Assembly: GCA_963663395.1 (NCBI GenBank)
Contig: OY760226.1
Coordinates: 5,022,001 to 5,086,000 of the forward strand
DNA length: 64,000 nt
Reading direction: 5' to 3'
DNA from: Azophilus sp963663395
GTDB lineage: Bacteria > Pseudomonadota > Gammaproteobacteria > Pseudomonadales > Azotimanducaceae
In this document: positions 10,221 to 19,308 of the stretch, piece by piece
How the letters are laid out: each line of letters begins with the position of its first letter
Numbering within the stretch: the first letter of the stretch is position 1
Made by a program: the position numbers and the translations under genes
The notes under the pieces: generated by a model
Database searches by the model: none
What the model was told of the DNA's origin: nothing
What the model saw: only the letters and a program-made list of their open reading frames with translations

Positions 10221-11324
10221 ATGCATCTGCCTGACGAAATTCCCGACCGGTTGGCTCCGGCTGCAAAAGCGGCGTTGTCGTGGGTGAACGACGCTCGCTC
10301 GACAAGCTATGAGTTGACGGGGCTGGTCGATGTCGATGCAGCCGTCGACGTAGCCAATCCCTTCGAGTTCGGGCTTATCCTGTGCGATGGCGAGTTGTGC
10401 ATGCGTGAACAGGTGCGCGTGATGCCGGAGGGCGAGGCATACCAGTTCGATTTCGTTGCCGAGGCCGCACCCGACATTCCGCCGCTGCTCGACCCTCCCC
10501 AGGGCGTTCGCACCGAATGGCTCGACCGGCAGTTGCAGAACCATGAGTTCGTGCTCCTGCTCTACTACCGCGGTCTCTGGTGACCCCCCTGCCGCTTCGA
10601 GTTGCGAAGCTATGTAAAGTCTGGCGTGCTCGATGAGATTCGCGCAGCCGGGGGCGAGGTATTTGCAGTCACCAGCGAACCGCAGATCCTTGCGACGGAA
10701 GCGGAAGACGAGTGGGAGACCCGGTATCCAGTAATCGGCGACCCCCACCACGAGATTCGCAAGGCCTGCAAGGAGAGAGGCTGGCTGGACGTCTTCTACA
10801 ATGAAAATTACGGCCATCTGCGCAACCGTTCCTGGGCAAACCACCCGAAAGGCTATTACCAGCCCGCGGTTCTTGCCGTGCACAAGTCCGGGCGCGTCCT
10901 GTACCGCTGGCGGGACGTGCCCAAGTACAGCACCATGAGCGGCGCCGGCGCCCGGCCCGAAGCGGTGTACACCTGGAAGAAAATCCAGGCGGCGATGAAC
11001 AGCGCACAGGATGCGGCGCCGGACAGGGACCCTGTGCTGGGTGCGGAAAACCTCTCCTGGTTTCGCTTCCTGCTCATCCTGACGGCCCACGGCTGGTTCC
11101 TCAGGCCCAAGGCGTTTCCATTAAGACGGGAAGGAGACCCTGAGCGGGTCAGTCCGCGTGCGATGTTGAAGCGCGTCTACGGGTTCCTGGCACTGTGGCT
11201 GGTGCTGCTTCTCGTCCTGCCGATTGCCTGGTTCGGCGCTGCCGTGGCACTGTGGCTGGCAACGCTGACCCCCGGCCTGATCGAGATCCATCGCCAGTTT
11301 CAGAACGAGCCTGATCCGTATTAG
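10221..11324 (+). CDS. Peroxiredoxin/thioredoxin-like selenoprotein with C-terminal membrane anchor (in-frame UGA at 10581 read as Sec)
   Basis: Two frames, before and after the TGA at 10581-10583, are in phase and form one family protein of 367 residues counting Sec. The junction reads LLYYRGLW-U-PPCRFELRSY, which is the peroxiredoxin-like block FYRGxWCPxC with Sec121 in place of the first Cys and Cys124 retained. The thioredoxin fold continues with EIRAAGGEVFAVTSEP and PAVLAVHKSGRVLYRWRD. Residues ~318-348 form one long or two short membrane segments, so the redox domain is membrane-tethered. A 6-bp hairpin with a 5-nt loop lies 11-27 nt after the TGA, as in bacterial SECIS elements. ATG 10221 is the most likely start (10143 is also open). 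Predicted role: thiol/peroxide redox chemistry with an unknown partner. Confidence 0.82.
10581..10610 (+). promoter_or_regulatory. Predicted bacterial SECIS element (UGA plus hairpin)
   Basis: The TGA at 10581-10583 is followed by the stem GCTTCG (10594-10599) pairing perfectly with CGAAGC (10605-10610) around the loop AGTTG. G10601, the second loop base, is 18 nt after the TGA. Established bacterial SECIS elements have a short apical loop with a G among its first two bases, about 16-37 nt downstream of the UGA; this fits. Confidence 0.75.
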
Positions 11325-11408
11325 AGCGTTTGGGGCGGCAGGGTGACCGGGCGGCACGAAGCCAATGCCGGATCGTTGCGAACGACCTCCGACGCCACCG
11401 TGAGAAAG

Positions 11409-11990
11409 TCAAGCACTGCGCCCCCCCTGCACGGCGCCTTGCCAGTCTGCCAACACGTCCGCGTGCACTTCGTCGTCTACCATGTGAAGGTTGCCGGGGC
11501 GCACCCGCTGCAGGTCGTCGTATGCCAGTTCCGGGGAAGCGATGCGCATTGAGATTCTCGGGTCGAACACCGAGTTTCGCAGGATCTCCAGGTCTCCCCT
11601 GCCGGTATGCGAGAACTCGATATCGCCGTAGCGGGTGCTGTACGCTCCGCCCCTTCCCGTCGTGGCCACGAGATAGACCATCGGAACCTGGCTGATCGAG
11701 CCGAAGTCCGCCAGCGCCGATTCGTAACTCAGATAGCAGAACCGGCGAGGGCGGAGGTGCCGGGCGACGACGCCGATTCCTTCGAGCCCCATGCCGGGCA
11801 GCGCCCGGTTCAGGTATACGCCCCGGGCAACCCGCTCGAGCAGTCCGACTGCAACAAGCCTGCGGATACCCCTGTTGAAGGCGTGGTTGTCATCGTTGCC
11901 GAACAGAAGCCTCAGCCCGCGGATGCCAATGACCGGGAACTGGCGGCCCTCGCCGAGCACGAGCACCCTGATGGCATCAGTCATCGTCAT
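11409..11990 (-). CDS. AbiEi-like antitoxin/regulator, apparently without a partner
   Basis: A 193-aa protein. The N-terminal winged-helix region (FNRGIRRLVAVGLLERVARGVYLNR) is followed by an AbiEi-like core (FCYLSYESALADFGSI) and the block AYSTRYGDIEFSHTGR. I infer a DNA-binding antitoxin of the AbiEi superfamily. No nucleotidyltransferase toxin gene lies downstream, since only about 80 bp separate it from the convergent selenoprotein gene. The second in-frame ATG (codon 3) may be the true start. It lies downstream of the DUF4143 ATPase on the same strand. Confidence 0.65.
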   Translation of the reverse strand: MTMTDAIRVLVLGEGRQFPVIGIRGLRLLFGNDDNHAFNRGIRRLVAVGLLERVARGVYLNRALPGMGLEGIGVVARHLRPRRFCYLSYESALADFGSISQVPMVYLVATTGRGGAYSTRYGDIEFSHTGRGDLEILRNSVFDPRISMRIASPELAYDDLQRVRPGNLHMVDDEVHADVLADWQGAVQGGRSA

Positions 11991-12151
11991 CGCGACATTC
12001 TCTGGCCGCCCTATTCCGTTCCGGAAATAATATCAAAAATTACTATTACCATGAATCCATCAACCAACGCGGACCCGTGGCCGCTTCCAGTTTGCGGGTG
12101 AATTAGCTCAGTTCACCGCCATAGATCCTGTAAGTCGATTCAAGAGCCGCG

Positions 12152-13330
12152 CTACTGTCCATTCGCCCTCAGTTCCTCCATCAACTGAGCCAGCGGCAGG
12201 GTCTCCACGCCATTGGGTTGCGGAAACGCCCGTGTGCCGCCGTAAACCACAAGTCGGCGCTGGACTTCAAGGTCGGCACAGGCTGTGTGAAAGCCCTTGG
12301 AAGGCGTGGGACGGGACGCCGAGCGCTTGATCCCAACCGCCCAACGGTTGCCGGGATCGAATTCCAGAACCACGTCGATCTCGGCGCCCGCCTGGGTGCG
12401 ATAGAAGAACGGCTGCGCCCAGGCCGGGGCGGCGGCGAGCAGGTTTTCAAGGACAAAGCCCTCCCAACTGCCACCGGCCACCGGATGGGCCAACACATCT
12501 TCCAGCCGCCGCAAGCCCAGCAGGGCGTGGACAATGCCGCTGTCCCGCACATAAAGACGTGGCGAGCGGACCAGGCGCTTGCCCACGTTCCCGGACCAGG
12601 GTGGCAAACGACGCACCAGCAACAGGTCCACCAGCAGATCGATGTAACGGTTCAGCGTCCGCACGTGGATAGCGAGGGAAGAGGCCAGTTGCGCGGTGTT
12701 CAGCAACGCGCCCTGGCTGTGCGCCAGCATGGTCCATAGGCGCCGCAGGGTTTCGGCGGGCAGGCGGGAATCGAAAACAGGAATGTCCCGCTCCAGGTAG
12801 GTACGAACGAGATCGCGCCGCCAGAGGAAGCTGGCCGCATCGCTGCCCGCCAGCCAGGCCCTGGGAAATCCACCGCGCAGCCACAACCGGTCCATTGATT
12901 CCGGCCCGGTCTCGCTGAGGTCCAGCGTTCCGAGCTCCCGATAGGCGATTCGGCCAGCCAGGGACTCTGCGCTCTGGCGCAGCAGGTCCGGCGATGAGGA
13001 GCCGAGCAGCAGAAAGCACCCAACGCCCCGGCCGGCACGCCGATACTGATCGATCAGCCCGCGCAATGTCTGGAACAGACCCGGCAAGCGCTGCACTTCG
13101 TCAAGAATGACGAGCCTGTCGGCATAGGTGGCCAATGCAGCCCGAGGCTCGCTCAGAAATGCCAGGTCTTCAGGATTCTCAAGGTCGAGATAGACTGCTT
13201 CGCGATCGGCGGCGAGACGATGGGCCAAGGTGGTTTTCCCCACTTGACGGGGCCCTAGAACACCCACAGCCGATTGCTCCGCCAAGGCGGATTCGATGTC
13301 TGCCTGCAATCTTCGAGGGACGTATTCCAT
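12152..13330 (-). CDS. AAA+ ATPase with C-terminal DUF4143 domain
   Basis: A 392-aa protein with Walker A GPRQVGKTTL (residues ~26-35), Walker B VILDEVQ, the sensor LLLGSSSPDLL, and the DUF4143 region with a nuclease-like end (FFYRTQAGAEIDVVLEF; the E-x-D pair resembles PD-(D/E)xK folds). These ATPases are common, mobile and of unclear function; some are suspected toxin-antitoxin or defence components. A second, broken member lies at 23323-23573. Confidence 0.9.
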   Translation of the reverse strand: MEYVPRRLQADIESALAEQSAVGVLGPRQVGKTTLAHRLAADREAVYLDLENPEDLAFLSEPRAALATYADRLVILDEVQRLPGLFQTLRGLIDQYRRAGRGVGCFLLLGSSSPDLLRQSAESLAGRIAYRELGTLDLSETGPESMDRLWLRGGFPRAWLAGSDAASFLWRRDLVRTYLERDIPVFDSRLPAETLRRLWTMLAHSQGALLNTAQLASSLAIHVRTLNRYIDLLVDLLLVRRLPPWSGNVGKRLVRSPRLYVRDSGIVHALLGLRRLEDVLAHPVAGGSWEGFVLENLLAAAPAWAQPFFYRTQAGAEIDVVLEFDPGNRWAVGIKRSASRPTPSKGFHTACADLEVQRRLVVYGGTRAFPQPNGVETLPLAQLMEELRANGQ

Positions 13331-13337
13331 AGTTAAT

Positions 13338-13370
13338 CAAGCAGTATAGTGCTTGTTTTGCAAGGATCAA
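13338..13370 (-). promoter_or_regulatory. Predicted promoter and operator of the DUF4143 gene
   Basis: On the minus strand TTGATC (13370-13365) and TATACT (13348-13343) are separated by 16 bp and lie just upstream of the start at 13330. The arms CAAGCA (13338-13343) and TGCTTG (13350-13355) form an inverted repeat over the -10 box, a plausible operator. Prediction by eye only. Confidence 0.45.
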
Positions 13371-13673
13371 CTCTGCGCGATCAGTGGCTTCGCCCCGCAA
13401 ATCGAGTCCGGCAATTCGTTCCTCTAGATCCTCCCGTCTTGCACACCGTTCTCGGACAGCGCGTCGGCCATGCGCTTCTTCAAGGTCGAGGCACCCGGAT
13501 GCTCAGTGATGTACGGTGCCACCAGCCGAGAGGCCGTAACTGCCGCGCCGCGCGTCGGGAGATTGTGGGCGCAACCCTGGGGAAGTGCGAGAATGTTGTT
13601 ACTCCAAGGTGGCGTGATGTTTCCTGTTGAAGTCGCGCAATTCCGGGTGCAATCCAACACAAACGGGGCAGTC
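13371..13673. other. Intergenic region between divergent ATPase and carboxylesterase genes
   Basis: About 300 bp with no supported gene. A minus-strand frame around 13360-13440 reads protein-like (EDLEERIAGLDL, then ATDRAELILAKQ) but has no clear start or family and may be a remnant. Confidence 0.3.
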
Positions 13674-15539
13674 ATGAAGAACTCTCGACGCGCGAAAGCG
13701 ATCGCGCTCGTCCCTGTTTTCGGATGTACCCAGGCAATAGCCACCGCCCTGCTCACGGTCTTGATAGCCACGTCGGTCGCCTGTTCGGACACACCGGTTG
13801 CGGATCCGAACTCCGAGCGCGTGCTGACGACCGGTCGCATCGTGGGGCTCCTTAACGACCGCGGCGCCCACGAGTGGCGCGGGCTACGGCTGGCGGCGCC
13901 ACCGACCGGCGAGCAGCGCTGGCGCGCGCCGCGGCTCCCCGAGAGTTGGTCGGGCACCCGGACCGCGCTCAGCTTCGAAAATCTTTGCCCGCAGTACGAA
14001 AGGACCGGCGAGGGCGTCATGGGCGATGAAGATTGCCTCTTCGCCAATGTTCTTGCCCCGTCCTTTGCGCCCGGCGCCATACCGGACGGCCCGGACCGGC
14101 GACCGGTAATGGTCTGGATTCATGGGGGCGGGAACGTCGCGGGTCACGCGGCGGAAAAGGACTGGAGCGCTTTGGCCATCGAGCACGGGGTCGTCGTGAT
14201 CTCGCTGCAGTACCGCCTTGGCGCGCTGGGCTGGTTTCGCCACCCATCACTTTCGGCCGAGGACGCATCGCCCGAGGAACGGTCCGGCAACTTTGCCATC
14301 CTCGATCTCCTTCTGGGACTGAGCTGGGTGCAGGAAAACGCTGCCGCATTCGGCGGCGACCCCAGCCGCGTAACGGTCTTTGGCGCGAGCGCCGGTGCGG
14401 GCAACATCCTGTCACTACTGATCTCACCGCTCTCCAAGGGCCTGTACCACCGCGCCATCATGCAGTCGGACGCAGGACCGTTTTCGACATCGGCGGCCGA
14501 GGCGGAAAACCCCGTGACCGCGCCCGAGGCGGGCCACCCGAGCAGTTCACACGAAGTGCTGCTGACGCTGCTGCGCACTGCCGGCGGCCTCAATCACGCC
14601 CAGGCCGAGCAACATCTCGCCCGGATGAGTCAACGGGAGATCGCCGCGCTGCTGAGAGGTACGCCTGTCGAGCAACTGCTGGCCGCCTACCCAATGTCGT
14701 TCGGCCCCGTTTACCGCCTGCCGATGAAGTTTCGCGATGGTCGCGTGCTCCCCGCGGAGCCCCCGCTTACGGTCTTGCGGAACGGAAACTTCGCACGGGT
14801 GCCTGTCCTGCTTGGTTCCGCGCGTGATGAAGTCAAGCTCTTCATGCTGATCGGCGACCGCACGATTCAACGCATCTTCGGATTGCCCGTTCGCCTGCGC
14901 GACCCGGGGCGCTACCAACTTTTGGCCGAGTACGGAAGCCGGCGCTGGAAGGCCCGCGGAGTGGATCAGGTTGCCGCCGCGATGAGCGCTGCAGGCCACT
15001 CGCCGGTGTTTGCCTTTCGCACCGATTGGGACGATTTGCGCCGAATTCTCACCCTGGATTTCAAAGTCCTGATGGGTGCCCTTCACGGGGTCGAGCTTCC
15101 CTTGCTGCAGGACCAGCTCAAAGGCGGCGGCTTCAGCAACCTGATTCAACCCGATGCCGTTCCAGCCGCGCGGGAACTCGGTGCCGCAATGCGCTCCTAT
15201 TGGGCCGAATTCGCCTACCACGGGGACCCCGGACGGGGCCGCGATCGGCGGCTGCCTCGCTGGCAGGCCTGGCATACCGATGCAGATGAACCAGCATTCC
15301 TCGTATTCGATGCACCCGCGGACGGGGGCATACGCCACTCGAAGAAGATCGAGTCCGACGACGCGCTGTTGGCCGAAATCGTCAGCGATTCGCGATTTCA
15401 GTCGGAGTGTGACCGTTGCGAGGCAATTGCGGGCATGGTTCCCGGTCGACTACCGGACTACAAGTCACTACCGCAAACCTGCAGCCGGTTCGTTTCCCAG
15501 CGTGGAGTTCTTTCCTGCTCGGCCGGAGAGATCGAGTGA
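13674..15539 (+). CDS. Carboxylesterase type B, lipoprotein
   Basis: A 621-aa alpha/beta hydrolase. The N-terminus is hydrophobic and ends TSVAC, a lipobox, so it is probably a lipoprotein of the cell envelope. Family features are EDCLFANV, the oxyanion loop IHGGGN, the nucleophile elbow GASAG (Ser) and the catalytic His in ALHGVELP. ATG 13674 is chosen because the signal peptide begins there; the frame is open to 13470. It hydrolyses carboxylic esters outside the cytoplasm; the substrate is unknown. Confidence 0.88.
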   Translation: MKNSRRAKAIALVPVFGCTQAIATALLTVLIATSVACSDTPVADPNSERVLTTGRIVGLLNDRGAHEWRGLRLAAPPTGEQRWRAPRLPESWSGTRTALSFENLCPQYERTGEGVMGDEDCLFANVLAPSFAPGAIPDGPDRRPVMVWIHGGGNVAGHAAEKDWSALAIEHGVVVISLQYRLGALGWFRHPSLSAEDASPEERSGNFAILDLLLGLSWVQENAAAFGGDPSRVTVFGASAGAGNILSLLISPLSKGLYHRAIMQSDAGPFSTSAAEAENPVTAPEAGHPSSSHEVLLTLLRTAGGLNHAQAEQHLARMSQREIAALLRGTPVEQLLAAYPMSFGPVYRLPMKFRDGRVLPAEPPLTVLRNGNFARVPVLLGSARDEVKLFMLIGDRTIQRIFGLPVRLRDPGRYQLLAEYGSRRWKARGVDQVAAAMSAAGHSPVFAFRTDWDDLRRILTLDFKVLMGALHGVELPLLQDQLKGGGFSNLIQPDAVPAARELGAAMRSYWAEFAYHGDPGRGRDRRLPRWQAWHTDADEPAFLVFDAPADGGIRHSKKIESDDALLAEIVSDSRFQSECDRCEAIAGMVPGRLPDYKSLPQTCSRFVSQRGVLSCSAGEIE

Positions 15540-15701
15540 TCCGGCTGGTTGCGCGAGACCGCCCGGGTTGGGTGCAGTAACATGAGTTGCAGTCTTTGGC
15601 GCCTGAAGCATAGTTCTCACATTGCAAAGCGACGGTAGGCTGCCATGAGTGACGCCCATCTGGTATGTGCCTCAATCTTGAATATTGATAGGAATAACAC
15701 C

Positions 15702-17777
15702 ATGACGGTCCAACTGCGGTTGTCACTGGTGCTTTTGCTGGCGATCTGTGCCAGTTGTTCAGAAGAGGTGGATGTACAACCCGCCGAACAGTCTGCTGAA
15801 CAACCCGCCACATCACAGAGTCATGCTGAATCTCCGCCGCAGCGCTTCCTGAACACCGCTTACGAGATGCCGGCCGACGTTGTCACTGCAGATCCGTCGT
15901 CCAATGCCGAACGCAACGCCTACTTTGGCGACCTGCACGTTCACAGCACGTATTCGTTCGATGCGTTTGCCTTTGGCACCATCGCCACACCCCACGATGC
16001 CTACCGCTACGCGCAAGGGGAAAAGCTCAGGCACCCGGGTGGCTTCGACGTTCAGCTCAAGGAACCGCTGGACTTTTATGCGGTCACCGATCACGCGTTA
16101 TATCTCGGCGCGATGAATGCAGCAGCCGATCCCTCCACGGAATTCTCGAAGTACAAGCCTTTTGAGATGCTGCACAACCTGAACTCGCCGGACAACCAGG
16201 TGGGCCTTGATGTTCGCGCCAGGGCCATGCCGGGTATCGTCTTGTCAACCTTTATGGGTGTAGAACAAGGCGATATCGATATTGAGGCAGTAAACGACAT
16301 TTCCCGCGATACCTGGTCCGACATCGTTCAGGCCGCAGAACAACACAACGACCCCGGTAACTTCACGACTTTCGTGGGTTATGAATATACGAGCACCTCT
16401 GACGAGCAGGGCAATCTGCATCGCAACGTGATTTTCCGCGGCGCAGACAGGTTGCCGGCCATGCCTTTCTCCCGCGTGCACAGCCGGAACCCGGAAGGCC
16501 TCTGGGCGTGGATGGACGGCCTGCGGGCTCAGGGGATTGAAGCATTGGCAATCCCACACAATTCCAATGGCTCCAACGGAGCCATGTTCGAGTTGGTCGA
16601 TTGGGCGAAGAACCCGATGGACGAGGCGTACACCGGCCAGCGGATTCGCAACGAGCCGCTCGTGGAAATTACCCAGGTCAAAGGCACATCGGAAACACAC
16701 CCGGCGCTGTCTCTCAATGATGAGTGGGCCGATTTCGAAATCATGGCCTTCAGGATCTCGATCGATGAGACCAATCCCAGCGAGCCGCAAGGGTCCTATG
16801 CCAGGGAAGCGTTGTTGAACGGCCTCAAGCTTCAGGAAGAGGGCGTGGCCAATCCCTACAAATTCGGCTTTATCGGGTCGTCGGACACGCATAACGGCTA
16901 TACATCAGACGACGAGTCCAACCATTTCATGAAAATGGGTCTGCGGGATTCCACGGCCCAACTCAGGGGTTCCGTACCGCTTGACGGACAGGCACTCGAA
17001 GACGCTCGGAAGGCGATGGCCGAGCACACAGATGAGTCGGGGCCGCCTCCTTTCAAGGAGATCGGCGGTGCAGTGTACGCCACGGGGCCGCAGATCAACT
17101 GGGGCGCATCGGGGCTGGCGGCAGTGTGGGCGGAGGAAAACACGCGCGACGCCATCTATGATGCATTTCGACGCAAAGAGACGTTCGCCACCTCCGGAAC
17201 ACGGATAAAACTCAGATTCTTCGGTGGTTACGGCTTCGATGAATCCATGTTGGCTGACGACGACATGGTGGCGCGCGCCTATGCAGAAGGCGTATCGATG
17301 GGATCTGACCTTCTGGCAATGGAAAATCCGGAAAAGGAAGAAAACGCGCCCTCCTTTATTGTCTGGGCGACCCGGGATGCACTATCGGCGCCGCTGCAAC
17401 GGCTACAGATCGTCAAGGGCTGGACGATTGGCGGCGAGCATCACGAGCAGATCCATGATGTCGCCTGCTCCGATGGGAACCCGGTCGATGCAGACACCCA
17501 CCGGTGTCCTGACAACGGTGCGCAGGTCGAACTCAGCAATTGTTCGATATCGGGGGATGTCGGCGCGGCAGAACTGAAAGCTGCCTGGACCGACCCTGAC
17601 TTCAATCCGGACCATCATGCTTTCTATTACCTGAGAGCGCTGGAAAACCCGACCTGTCGCTGGTCTACCTGGGATGCGTTGCGTGCTGGGGTCGAACCCA
17701 GGGAAGATGTTGCCACGACCATCCAGGAAAGGGCCTGGTCTTCGCCGATCTGGTATATGCCGAAACCAGCAAACTAA
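15702..17777 (+). CDS. DUF3604 domain lipoprotein, PHP-like metal-dependent hydrolase
   Basis: A 691-aa protein. The signal peptide ends in AICASC, a lipobox. DUF3604 features include FGDLHVHSTYSFDAF (PHP-type HxH metal ligands), YAVTDHA, the HNSNGSNG block and FIGSSDTHN. PHP domains are phosphoesterases; DUF3604 members are often periplasmic, and their substrate is unknown. ATG 15702 follows AGGA at the usual distance. It is convergent with the SurE-like gene. Confidence 0.88.
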   Translation: MTVQLRLSLVLLLAICASCSEEVDVQPAEQSAEQPATSQSHAESPPQRFLNTAYEMPADVVTADPSSNAERNAYFGDLHVHSTYSFDAFAFGTIATPHDAYRYAQGEKLRHPGGFDVQLKEPLDFYAVTDHALYLGAMNAAADPSTEFSKYKPFEMLHNLNSPDNQVGLDVRARAMPGIVLSTFMGVEQGDIDIEAVNDISRDTWSDIVQAAEQHNDPGNFTTFVGYEYTSTSDEQGNLHRNVIFRGADRLPAMPFSRVHSRNPEGLWAWMDGLRAQGIEALAIPHNSNGSNGAMFELVDWAKNPMDEAYTGQRIRNEPLVEITQVKGTSETHPALSLNDEWADFEIMAFRISIDETNPSEPQGSYAREALLNGLKLQEEGVANPYKFGFIGSSDTHNGYTSDDESNHFMKMGLRDSTAQLRGSVPLDGQALEDARKAMAEHTDESGPPPFKEIGGAVYATGPQINWGASGLAAVWAEENTRDAIYDAFRRKETFATSGTRIKLRFFGGYGFDESMLADDDMVARAYAEGVSMGSDLLAMENPEKEENAPSFIVWATRDALSAPLQRLQIVKGWTIGGEHHEQIHDVACSDGNPVDADTHRCPDNGAQVELSNCSISGDVGAAELKAAWTDPDFNPDHHAFYYLRALENPTCRWSTWDALRAGVEPREDVATTIQERAWSSPIWYMPKPAN

Positions 17778-17841
17778 GAACAAAGACAGCCGGTATCAGC
17801 GCAATCCCTGGATGCGCAGCGTTCCGCTCACCGCGGGCGTG

Positions 17842-18798
17842 TCATTCCCCGAGTTCGATGCCGGAGACGAGGTCGGCGTATTGAATGTAGTTGTCGGCCG
17901 TATAGTCGATCTGCATGGGCACGACCGTCACGTAGCCATCGGCAAAACTTTCCAGTTCGCCGTGGGAAGGCAATTCAACGGCGTCCGGGCTGAAACCGGT
18001 CATCGCCGCATCGGCCACTTCGCCAACGGCAAGATCGACGCAGGATTCGCAGCCGAAGTTGAAGCGGATGGTTGTGCCGTTAATGGCCAGCGCCGGGTCC
18101 TGCGCGACCACCCGGACACCCTTGGCCTGTGCCGCAGGGTAGTTCACATTGAGTACCAGGCCGTCGGGCAGCATCGGCGCGTCGTTCGCCCCGGCCGCAA
18201 GGTGCGCCACGAGTTGCACCATGAACCTGCCCACCCGCTGATAGTGGCGGCTTTCACAAATCAAGTCATCGTCGCACTCCTGCGGAACGTCCGTGCTGAC
18301 CGCAATGGCCGGTACCGGACCGTTCATGGTCCTCGATGATGCAGCGACAGCCGCGCCCACCGTGCCGGACAGTTGCGTTGCCGACCCGAGATTCGCACCC
18401 TCGTTCACCCCTGAGATCAGTAGGTGCGGGTCTGCCCCGTCGTGCTCGCGCCGCACCAGGTCAATGGCAATCAAGGCGGAGGTCGCGGGTTCGGCCCCGA
18501 GGCCGGATGTGCAGTTGCCGTTGACGCAGGCGTGCACCGAGAACTGCGCCTCGGCTTCGCGTACAACCCGCAGTTTGCCGAGATTGAAAGCGGCACTGCT
18601 GCCGCTCTGCTGGTCGGCGGGGGCGGCGAGCATTACGTCGTGCCCTGCCCCTTCAAATGAGCGGAAGAGAGCCTGTATGCCCTCCGCCTGCCACCCATCG
18701 TCGTTGGTGAGCGCGATTCGGAGCCTGGGTTCCTCGGCGAGTGCCGGCAGGCCTGACAGGCCCAGCAAGGCAAAGAAAGTGGCTGAAAGGGCTTTCAA
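17842..18798 (-). CDS. SurE-type 5'/3'-nucleotidase, exported
   Basis: A 318-aa SurE-fold protein with the metal motif TNDDG, followed by GSSAAFN and ISGVNEGANLG. SurE enzymes are usually cytoplasmic, but here a clear signal peptide (ATFFALLGLSGLPALA) precedes the domain, so a periplasmic acid phosphatase/nucleotidase is predicted. TTG 18798 with AGGAG upstream is the best start; the frame is open to 18882. Two Cys pairs (HACVNGNC and FGCESC) suit an oxidising compartment. Confidence 0.85.
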   Translation of the reverse strand: MKALSATFFALLGLSGLPALAEEPRLRIALTNDDGWQAEGIQALFRSFEGAGHDVMLAAPADQQSGSSAAFNLGKLRVVREAEAQFSVHACVNGNCTSGLGAEPATSALIAIDLVRREHDGADPHLLISGVNEGANLGSATQLSGTVGAAVAASSRTMNGPVPAIAVSTDVPQECDDDLICESRHYQRVGRFMVQLVAHLAAGANDAPMLPDGLVLNVNYPAAQAKGVRVVAQDPALAINGTTIRFNFGCESCVDLAVGEVADAAMTGFSPDAVELPSHGELESFADGYVTVVPMQIDYTADNYIQYADLVSGIELGE

Positions 18799-19308
18799 AT
18801 CAATCTCCTGAAGTGGGCTGCTACCAAGTCGAAATCGCTCACGACCAATTTCTCGTGCTTGCGCATCCAACTGGATATACATCCCATTTTACCGACATCA
18901 CACCGCGGCTTCTGCCCCTCTTGCGGCGGATGGCCAGACCCGTTGCCCGCTTGTTGAACCCGACGGCCAATCCCGGTCTACCCGAAAAGGATCGAACAAC
19001 CGGAACTCAGGATTGGTAACCCCATCCGAAATTTGGCCATGTACACAAGGGGGGGGGGGAGTGGTAGACTCCCTGCTTTGACGCTGCACATATGGCGGCA
19101 ATGCTCTCAAGCGCATCAAATTTCCCCCACGACCTTACGGTGCGTCGAAACACCAGCGATGTGACGAAACACCAGCGATGTTGGGTCGAGGGGGGTTCTC
19201 GCCAGAACATTCAATAGACATTTTATTTTCAGAGAGGGCAGGTCTTTCCTAGCGGGACGATCTGCAAGAATCCATATTCCGTTGATTCGGAAAGGGGAGG
19301 AATTCAAC
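18799..19308. other. Intergenic region upstream of the frameshifted TonB receptor
   Basis: About 510 bp without a gene. It contains a run of 11 G (19049-19059) and the two 16-base direct copies at 19146-19161 and 19165-19180. A promoter for the receptor is expected near 19200-19290 but none is clear. Confidence 0.4.
19146..19180. repeat. Short tandem repeat
   Basis: CGAAACACCAGCGATG occurs at 19146-19161 and again at 19165-19180, a 19-bp period. It lies about 130 bp upstream of the receptor start and could be a regulator site or slippage product. Confidence 0.5.

Noticed and set aside
12094..12120. tRNA-like text (TAGCTCAG) after the DUF4143 gene
   Set aside because: Only the D-arm-like word is present inside a 6-bp GGTGAA/TTCACC hairpin; no acceptor, anticodon or T arms can be formed.
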